This document shows, piece by piece, positions 6,811-12,015 of a stretch of 12,015 nucleotides of DNA; positions within the stretch are counted from its first letter, which is position 1; the number at the start of each line of letters is the position of its first letter. Source of the stretch: Chrysochromulina parva. Its lineage: Eukaryota; Haptophyta; Prymnesiales; Chrysochromulinaceae. Where the stretch lies: contig PJAB01001821.1 of NCBI GenBank assembly GCA_002887195.1, forward strand, positions 1 to 12,015, read 5' to 3'. Below the pieces are notes generated by a model. It ran no database searches. It was not told where the DNA came from and saw only the letters and a list, made by a program, of their open reading frames with translations. A program made the position numbers and the translations under genes.

Positions 6811-8043
6811 TTACTCGCCAAACGGCGGGCGAGGCACACGCGCCTCGCGAAATTCCTGCTCAAGAAGCTCATCATGGAACTCGACCACGATGCTGTAGCG
6901 AGCGCGCGTCCCGTCCAGAGTGCCGCGATGGATGCCATTGGTATCGAAGCAGTACCCCTCCCCGGATGCGCCGAGCATCGCGCGAGGGGCCTTCTGGTGA
7001 GCGGCCACGTGCTCATCGCTGAAGCGAGAGGCGCCGAAGAGGGAGTATGAATAGTACACGGTCCGGTGCGACGCAGGCACGAGGAGCATCGGGTGCGATT
7101 CCCGCCGGACGTCCTCAAGGAAGACGAAGCACTTGACTCGGCGTCCGCACCGATCGTGATGCCAGAGGCCGGACGGGTACTCGATGGCGCTGAGATTGCG
7201 CGCCGGCAAGATGAGCACACGGCACATGCCGCTCACGGCGCCCCTTCCAATGTACGCATGCACAGCAGGTCGGAGACGCGAAGCTATCGCAGCAGTGACG
7301 TTGCGCCAGGCAGAGTCGCTGTACCACCCGGCTCGATCTCGGGGGAGTATGTGCCCATCATGCTCCCACGGAAGCCATCGCTTGCGGTAGGCGGTGGGCC
7401 TGTTGCCGAACGCGCCGCATTTGTTGCAGGGCGATCCATCCGCAGCCTGAGTTTGGCGTTTGTCCAGGCTCGATCTCAGCCGGCTTGCCAATCGGTCGTT
7501 CTCGAGAAGTGCACCGAGGCCCCACGATGGTGGGATGAGTGCGTAGCCTTGTGCGGCGAGCTGATCGTGGAACATTCGTCCAGCGGCGGTCAAGTTTCGC
7601 GGGCGGCCGTCCGGCCTTTGCCTCCACAGTGGCACGTCGGCGCGAGATGGAGCACGAGCAAGCTGCTTGATGACCGCGTCTGCTGCGGCGCAGTCACTCG
7701 GCAACCCTGAACTTAGCAGCGCCCGTGCGGCCACAAGTGATGTGCTGGCGTCCCGATCGAAGGTCGCCGCGCTCATGCACACACCCAGGTGATTGTATGA
7801 CAAGGACGCACCGTCAGCCGGGAAAGCTCCAAGCGCTCTCGCACAGCGCGCACGCAGCGCCCAGTCCTTCACGATCTCTTTGAAGTGCCTCGTGGATAGG
7901 GCGTCGGTGCGTGAATAGGACGCGAAGGCCGAAGTTGTGTCGAACGGCGTGTTCTGCAGGTCTTCGAGGGGGCCCCTTTGCGAGGCAGTCGAGGGCTGCG
8001 GACAGCGGCAGACGGGATGGAGACTGCCGTGCATGCGCGGCAT
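6811..8043 (-). CDS. Phytanoyl-CoA dioxygenase-like 2-oxoglutarate/Fe(II) oxygenase
   Basis: This is a 410-residue protein from the first true ATG in the frame (8043); an ATG at 8034 is a near alternative. The C-terminal half carries the PhyH-type jelly-roll signature. LWHHDRCGRR (293-302) gives the iron-binding His295-x-Asp297, and NGIHRGTLDGTRAR (369-382) supplies the distal His372 and an arginine, probably Arg382, for the 2-oxoglutarate carboxylate. Between them lies SHPMLLVPASHRTVYYSY, which fits the family core. A cysteine pair CNKC (206-209) precedes it. The N-terminal 135 or so residues are of unknown function, and no signal peptide is clear. The substrate cannot be told, since relatives hydroxylate lipids, small metabolites or proteins. 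The frame stays open for about 30 codons upstream without an ATG, so an upstream exon is possible. Confidence 0.8.
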   Translation of the reverse strand: MPRMHGSLHPVCRCPQPSTASQRGPLEDLQNTPFDTTSAFASYSRTDALSTRHFKEIVKDWALRARCARALGAFPADGASLSYNHLGVCMSAATFDRDASTSLVAARALLSSGLPSDCAAADAVIKQLARAPSRADVPLWRQRPDGRPRNLTAAGRMFHDQLAAQGYALIPPSWGLGALLENDRLASRLRSSLDKRQTQAADGSPCNKCGAFGNRPTAYRKRWLPWEHDGHILPRDRAGWYSDSAWRNVTAAIASRLRPAVHAYIGRGAVSGMCRVLILPARNLSAIEYPSGLWHHDRCGRRVKCFVFLEDVRRESHPMLLVPASHRTVYYSYSLFGASRFSDEHVAAHQKAPRAMLGASGEGYCFDTNGIHRGTLDGTRARYSIVVEFHDELLEQEFREARVPRPPFGE

Positions 8044-8641
8044 GTTGCAGAGTGCAGTTGTACACCTTGCTAAAAGTGGAATCGGATGTGAGCGACAGAC
8101 GATCGCACAGTTCACCCGCGCATGCAACGGGCCCGCCAACGTCGGCGGTTAGCGCGGTAACCGAAAAGCATGTCGTTCTGTCCCCGCAACACCTTACTTG
8201 AAGCATATCCCGATACAATAAGCTTGCTGTACCATCGGTGTTCTACATTACTCAATAGCCCAAGACGAAGCGGCGACACAGGGCCGAGAAGCCGAACCGC
8301 GCGAAGCCGAAGGGTAACGAAGGGTTAGCGAAGGGTGATCTTCTCACTTCCCCCTTGAAGTTCTCGTATCTTTTTGAGACGTTGGAGGCCGCAGTTGCAT
8401 CTGCTGTGACGATCTGTGTGGCCCGGCCTCTCAACCAAACTCTAATAATGTGCGCTACTGTACTGTCGTGTGTAGTGCACAGTCCATACGCGTACAGGTT
8501 TTGTCTAATGTGCGGTGGTATGCACGACTCTCTATCTCGGCACGACTCAAGCCCTCTGCGGCGATCTCGAACTGCTCTCTCGGATCAGGCTTCCCAGCGG
8601 TAGTCTCCACACCATTGGCCATTTAGCCACGAAACGCCGAA
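8044..8641. other. Intergenic region with no supported gene
   Basis: It contains the presumed promoter of the phytanoyl-dioxygenase-like gene (about 8044-8260, with the AT-rich patch ATCCCGATACAATAAGC near 8206) and sequence downstream of the dioxygenase fragment. I looked on the minus strand for the C-terminal half (HxD...H) that the fragment lacks and did not find it. Short frames on both strands show no motifs, and no tRNA or other RNA gene was recognised. Confidence 0.55.
8308..8337. repeat. Short tandem CGAAGGGT repeat
   Basis: CGAAGGGT starts at 8308, 8318 and 8329, giving a 10-11-base period with TAA, TTAG and GA between copies; a weaker CGAAGCC copy lies just left. It is short and imperfect, in a noncoding stretch upstream of the phytanoyl-dioxygenase-like gene. 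Confidence 0.6.
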
Positions 8642-8762
8642 CTACTGCCTAACTGCTGCCGTATACCCGATGCGCTGCTTCTCGTCCACTGGCCTCGCAA
8701 AGAAGAGCCGCGCCTCATTCATCGCACGCTCCGCCACGTGGTCAGGAATCCTGTGACGCAGC

Positions 8763-8825
8763 TGAAAGAAGCCAAAGCGATGGCCCTGCTGTGAATAGCA
8801 CTGCTGTGAAAGAAGCCAAAGCGAT
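8763..8825. repeat. 19-bp direct repeat, 44 bp apart, in the dioxygenase fragment
   Basis: TGAAAGAAGCCAAAGCGAT occurs at 8763-8781 and again, identical, at 8807-8825. The 44-base offset equals the length of the frame-breaking extra DNA. On the minus strand each copy encodes the conserved RFGFF region. The spacer also holds a shorter duplication of CTGCTGTGAA. This is consistent with a local duplication by slippage or repair. Confidence 0.95.
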
Positions 8826-8832
8826 AACACAC
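8789..8832 (-). other. Candidate 44-nt intron or frameshifting duplication
   Basis: On the minus strand the segment starts GTGTGT after CGTATC and ends TTCACAG before CAGGGC, so it obeys GT-AG. Its removal is phase 0 and restores the dioxygenase frame exactly. At 44 bases it is below the usual minimum intron size of most eukaryotes, and no branch site can be confirmed. It could instead be plain duplicated DNA that inactivates the gene. Confidence 0.4.
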
Positions 8833-9005
8833 GATACGAAGCTCCTCGGCAAAGGCAGCCGGCGACTCATGCGACCGCCTCATGTCGAGCAGAGGGAGGC
8901 GCATTTGAGGATGTGTGAATTCACATGAAGCGCCGACCCATCCGGTATAAATCTCAGAGGTGGAAGCTGCTGCACCAAGTGCACGCCCCAGCACCCCTTT
9001 TGCGG

Positions 9006-11759
9006 TCATCTGGATGCGATCACGTGCATCGGCCGAAGCCCCGCGGCGTAGACGCCCCACATGAGGGTAGCGAGGCGATGCTGCCCACGGGCGAGCCGCG
9101 CCAAGTCAAAAAAGGGAGCACTCCCGCGCTTTTGGAGCAGCCTGCGGCGCAGCGCATGCAGGCGTGCAGGGCCCGTGCCGAGTAGATATGTGCCATCCTC
9201 GTACGCACGAATGCTCTCAGCCAGCATGGAGGCCGTACCGAGGGCACTCGAGAAGGTCGCACCGGCGCGCCCCGCCAGGTGGCCACCCTCAATCATGACC
9301 GCCGGCACTCCCGCCCAGAGCGTATCCGCACCCGTCGTGTGCGCATTATAGTTACGGTTGTCGACCATCAAGTCCGCGAGTGCGCGGAAGGGCACGTAGT
9401 CCTTCTCGCCGAATCGGAACGAGAAGGCAAGGCGAGGTGTGTCGATGCCGAGCGCCGCTGCCTCCAGCTGCAGGTTGGCCTCGGCGAACATCGACGTGTC
9501 CTTGCGCACACTCACCCGACTGAGCCATAGGAAGGCACGCGGCAGCCGGCGTAGCGCGTTCGCCCACGCCTCAAACGTCTCCGGATCCAGTTTGTACAGT
9601 TGGTTAAAGTTGCAGAGGGCGAAGGCGTCGTGGCGGCTGCCCACTGGGCCGAGTCCCAAGTCCGAGCGGCGAGCGGCCGCTCCGTCAGCTGCGATCACTC
9701 GCCTGTCGCCCGTCCAGGGGTGTGCGTGCGCCGTCACGCGCTGCACGTGAGGATAGCGCTCGGCATGGACTGCGATGAAGTGGCAGTGCGGGAAGTACGC
9801 GAGGCGCTCGGTGAAGTCAGATTGCAGCTCGGGCGGCGTGGCGACACGATCGACCTGCATGTAGCCCATCGCCGGTAGCGCCGTCGTGGCGGGGTAACCA
9901 TAGTGCAGTCCTTGCACGGGTGAAGGCTGCCATTGAGTCAGCACGTGGCGAGCGCCCGCGGTATGTCCGACGAGGTTGAGGAGGACGTGAATGCGAAGCT
10001 CGTTGATCAGCAGCGCCGCCTCGACATCAGGAAGCTCGGTGACGTCGTAAAAGGCCGTGCAAGCCGCCGCGATCGCTCGGCGCAGCGCCGAACCAGGGTG
10101 CTTCTTCTCATTCGAGTCGGACGCGACGCAGATCACCTCGAGGCCTGATCGCGCGCGCAGAGCGGCCACCCACGGCAGCAGGGCATGGCCCACCGGATGG
10201 TCTCCAAAATCGGCTGTGAGCAGACCCAGACGCAGCGCTGCGGGCGGGGGCGGCAGCAAGGATGACGAGGAGGAGGGCGAGGAGGAGGGCGAGGAGGTCG
10301 TCGCCGCCACCGTGCCCGTGCCACCGCCGCCAGTCAGCAGCAAGGAGCTATCGACCATCCTCCTCCCAGCGCTCTGCGCATCCGGCACCGCGCTCCAGCG
10401 CATCGGATGGGGCAGTGGCGTCGCCGCCGCGTGTGCAATGTCACGTCGGGCACGGTTGCGGGTGATGGCCATGCGGGTGGCGGGAGGGAGCGGTAGGGGC
10501 AGCGTCTGGAAGGGAGGGAGCCCCCCGTGCATTCGCTCGTCAGGCCCAGCACCGAGGTGGCGGCGCGAGTGGAGGGCATCGAGGTGTGTCACGAGCCGCC
10601 CCAGCAGCGCCGGCCGGCCTCGCCAATCGCACAGAAATTGCTTCGTGTCCAAGAGTGCATAGAGCGACGGCCAGAACTGCGGGTTGATGCGCAGCGCCCC
10701 TTCGAAGGCGCCTACCGCCTCCGGCAACCGTCCATCGATCTCACCATACGATGAGCCAAGGTTCTTGTACGCTTCGCACAGGGTGGGCTTCGCTCCGATC
10801 GCCCTTCGGAACTGCTCGGCTGCCTCGGTGTGCCGGCCACGCTCCTTGAGGCCTGTCCCTACGTTGGAGAGAGCCTCGGCGAACGAGGGCATCAGGCGCG
10901 CGGCCTCGGAGTAGTGATGCAACACCTCGTCGGAGCGGCCAGAGAGCTCGGACAGAGCGTTCCCCAGGTCGTTGTGCACGTACGCGTGCGGCACGGCCGC
11001 CTCCTCGGGCAACGCGAGCGCGCGCCAGTGCGCCGCCACGCACTCGGAGAGCCGGCGCGCCCCAAAGTGCGCCTTGCCGAGGGAATAGTGGGCCGCCGCC
11101 GCCGTCGGGCGGAGGGCTGCAAAGTGAGCAAACGCGGCAGTGGCGTCGTCGGGCCGATCGGCATAGAGGTGTGCGTCGCCCATGGCCTCGTACGCGAGCG
11201 CAAATGCCGGATCGAGCGCCAGCACCGTTGCGAACCCGTTGATGGCCTCGGGCATCCTTCCTAGCTCCTTGAGGGCCTGTGCGCGGTTGTACTGCGCCGC
11301 TGGGATGGCCGGGGACAGGCGAAGGCCGATGCCGTACTGCACGATGGACTCCTCCACGCGGCCGAGCTCACGTAGCGTCACGCCGCTCATGATGTACGCG
11401 CCCGCTGACGAGGGCGAAAGCCGGATGGACGCCGTGTAGAAGCGCGACGCCTTGCCGAGGTCGTGCTGGTCACGCCAGAGCTTGCCGAGCTGGAAGTAAG
11501 CCTCCGTCGCGGCCTGAGGCTCGAGGACGGGCGGCCGCGGTGACATAACCGAGCGCTCATACGATGTGGTCGCGTCAGCATCCTTGCCAACGTGCTGCTC
11601 CGCACGCGCCCGGTGAAACCAGTCGTAGGCGTTGGCCGACGGGAGCGCCGTCGCGGCGAGATGACATGCGAGCCCCGCCTCGGCGTCGCCGGCCTGCACG
11701 AGCTCGAAACCTTTGCGGGAGAGGGCTTGCGGCTCGGCGGCTGACAGCGGACAGGGCAT
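9006..11759 (-). CDS. OGT: UDP-GlcNAc:protein O-GlcNAc transferase (GT41 family) with TPR repeats
   Basis: This enzyme adds single N-acetylglucosamine residues to Ser/Thr of nuclear and cytosolic proteins. The product is 917 residues from the ATG at 11759. About ten tetratricopeptide repeats fill residues 10-365, for example GRVEESIVQYGIGLRLSP (133-150). A Pro- then Ser/Gly-rich linker of about 65 residues (441-508) precedes the two-part catalytic domain. Motifs include DFGDHPVGH (517-525), LNLVGHTAGAR (594-604), CNFNQLYKLDP (716-726, whose Lys723 should bind the sugar nucleotide), and AHTTGADTLWAGVP (806-819). The C-terminal MWGVYAAG (900-907) shows the protein is complete. NFNQLYK and HTTGAD point to the OGT/SECRET AGENT branch rather than the SPINDLY O-fucosyltransferase branch. 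The long domain between the catalytic halves seen in animals is reduced to about 50 residues. No intron is needed. Confidence 0.93.
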   Translation of the reverse strand: MPCPLSAAEPQALSRKGFELVQAGDAEAGLACHLAATALPSANAYDWFHRARAEQHVGKDADATTSYERSVMSPRPPVLEPQAATEAYFQLGKLWRDQHDLGKASRFYTASIRLSPSSAGAYIMSGVTLRELGRVEESIVQYGIGLRLSPAIPAAQYNRAQALKELGRMPEAINGFATVLALDPAFALAYEAMGDAHLYADRPDDATAAFAHFAALRPTAAAAHYSLGKAHFGARRLSECVAAHWRALALPEEAAVPHAYVHNDLGNALSELSGRSDEVLHHYSEAARLMPSFAEALSNVGTGLKERGRHTEAAEQFRRAIGAKPTLCEAYKNLGSSYGEIDGRLPEAVGAFEGALRINPQFWPSLYALLDTKQFLCDWRGRPALLGRLVTHLDALHSRRHLGAGPDERMHGGLPPFQTLPLPLPPATRMAITRNRARRDIAHAAATPLPHPMRWSAVPDAQSAGRRMVDSSLLLTGGGGTGTVAATTSSPSSSPSSSSSLLPPPPAALRLGLLTADFGDHPVGHALLPWVAALRARSGLEVICVASDSNEKKHPGSALRRAIAAACTAFYDVTELPDVEAALLINELRIHVLLNLVGHTAGARHVLTQWQPSPVQGLHYGYPATTALPAMGYMQVDRVATPPELQSDFTERLAYFPHCHFIAVHAERYPHVQRVTAHAHPWTGDRRVIAADGAAARRSDLGLGPVGSRHDAFALCNFNQLYKLDPETFEAWANALRRLPRAFLWLSRVSVRKDTSMFAEANLQLEAAALGIDTPRLAFSFRFGEKDYVPFRALADLMVDNRNYNAHTTGADTLWAGVPAVMIEGGHLAGRAGATFSSALGTASMLAESIRAYEDGTYLLGTGPARLHALRRRLLQKRGSAPFFDLARLARGQHRLATLMWGVYAAGLRPMHVIASR

Positions 11760-11916
11760 TCACAAGAGGAAATCACGTGACCTTTGTGACGCCCAAAGTT
11801 ACGCAGCTGTGAACTCAACGTGAAGGTGTCGATCACTGGTACGGTATCCATCATGGAACCAGATCGGGGGGATAGGGAGAGCCCTGGGTATGGGAGGCGA
11901 AGGGTCTTTTGCGCAT
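11760..11916. promoter_or_regulatory. Immediate upstream region of the O-GlcNAc transferase gene
   Basis: About 155 bases separate the start codon from the hairpin array. The stretch has moderate GC, contains TGACCTTTGTGACGCCC near 11778 and a GGGGGATAGGGAG-type purine run near 11866, and shows no clear TATA box on the minus strand. It is probably 5' untranslated region and core promoter; nothing more specific is supported. Confidence 0.35.
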
Positions 11917-12015
11917 CGTCGATGACGGTGTGTGAAGTACACCGTCATCGACGCGATTTGTCGATGACGGTGTTCTTCACACACCGTCATCGACACGATT
12001 TCTCGATGACGGTCT
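11917..12015. repeat. 42-bp tandem array of hairpin units, running off the window
   Basis: GATGACGG recurs at 11921, 11963 and 12005, a 42-base period. Unit 1 is a hairpin with perfect 15-bp arms (11917-11931 and 11939-11953) and loop GTGAAGT. Unit 2 has perfect 15-bp arms (11959-11973 and 11981-11995) and loop TCTTCAC. Unit 3 is cut by the window end. The 35 bases 11918-11952 and 11960-11994 are also reverse complements of each other with one mismatch, separated by GCGATTT. The array lies upstream of the O-GlcNAc transferase gene. Confidence 0.95.

Larger units (their letters stand above)
8642..8904 (-). pseudogene. Orphan N-terminal fragment of an isopenicillin-N-synthase-like dioxygenase
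   Basis: From the ATG at 8904 the protein reads MRLPLLDMRRS, then a helix ending AAFAEELRI. After a 44-base interruption (8832-8789) it continues HRFGFFQLRHRIPDHV and ARLFFARPVDEKQRIGY. This order, a P-x-(I/L)-D start, then GFF-x-(L/V)-x-H, then FF-x-x-P-x-x-x-K, is that of the N-terminal domain of plant and fungal 2-oxoglutarate dioxygenases (DIOX_N). Read through, the 44 bases shift the frame; removed, they give 72 residues up to a stop at 8642. The catalytic domain with its iron ligands is absent downstream, unless a further intron near GTATAC (8662-8657) leads to an exon I cannot see. A decaying fragment is the best reading; a spliced short gene is the alternative. Confidence 0.6.

Noticed and set aside
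8044..8139. Start of the phytanoyl-dioxygenase-like gene at 8139
   Set aside because: The codon at 8139 is TTG; the first ATG in the frame is at 8043, and the intervening residues show no conserved feature.
8914..8925. 12-bp palindrome TGTGAATTCACA as an operator
   Set aside because: It is a single short palindrome with no partner site or known factor in a eukaryotic context, so chance is a sufficient explanation.
8946..8952. TATAAAT as a TATA box
   Set aside because: It is on the plus strand, while the only coding sequence nearby on either side is on the minus strand.

Overview
The window looks like nuclear DNA of a GC-rich microalga with a secondary (red-lineage) plastid. A haptophyte is my best guess; a related chlorophyll-c alga is possible. 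The reasons are: a light-dependent protochlorophyllide reductase and a 2Fe-2S protein that both begin with a secretory signal ending in an Ala-x-Ala/Phe-type site, as in the bipartite plastid presequences of such algae; a canonical GT-AG intron; chromatin and O-GlcNAc-transferase genes of eukaryotic type; Ala/Pro/Ser/Gly-rich linkers; and many short tandem repeats. The species assignment is inference.

Layout. Positions 1-456 hold no gene I can support, but two minisatellites (32-bp and 20-bp units). A two-exon gene for a plastid-targeted 2Fe-2S ferredoxin-domain protein (1183 down to 457, minus strand) is divergent from the protochlorophyllide reductase gene (1360-2820, plus), with a short shared upstream region. 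The reductase gene converges on a large minus-strand gene (6424 down to 3395) for a chromatin-type protein: a Cys/His cluster, acidic and basic tracts, a segment resembling a Sin3 paired amphipathic helix, then a DOT1-like methyltransferase core split by a repeat-rich insertion. Next, all on the minus strand, come a phytanoyl-CoA-dioxygenase-like protein (8043-6811), an orphan N-terminal piece of a second 2-oxoglutarate dioxygenase (8904-8642) with a 44-bp duplication that could act as a tiny intron, and a full-length O-GlcNAc transferase with TPR repeats (11759-9006). The window ends inside a 42-bp tandem array in which each unit is a hairpin and neighbouring units are inverted copies of each other.

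How the genes relate. The divergent pair both send products to the plastid and may share control elements; the reductase makes chlorophyllide from protochlorophyllide with NADPH and light. The DOT1-like protein and the O-GlcNAc transferase are typical regulators of chromatin and signalling in nucleus and cytosol. Nothing in the sequence links the remaining genes into one pathway, and as a eukaryotic region no operon is expected. I see no tRNA, rRNA, CRISPR array or complete transposon. The most unusual items are the architecture and internal repeats of the DOT1-like gene, the 44-bp duplication in the dioxygenase fragment, and the nested inverted-repeat array at the right end.
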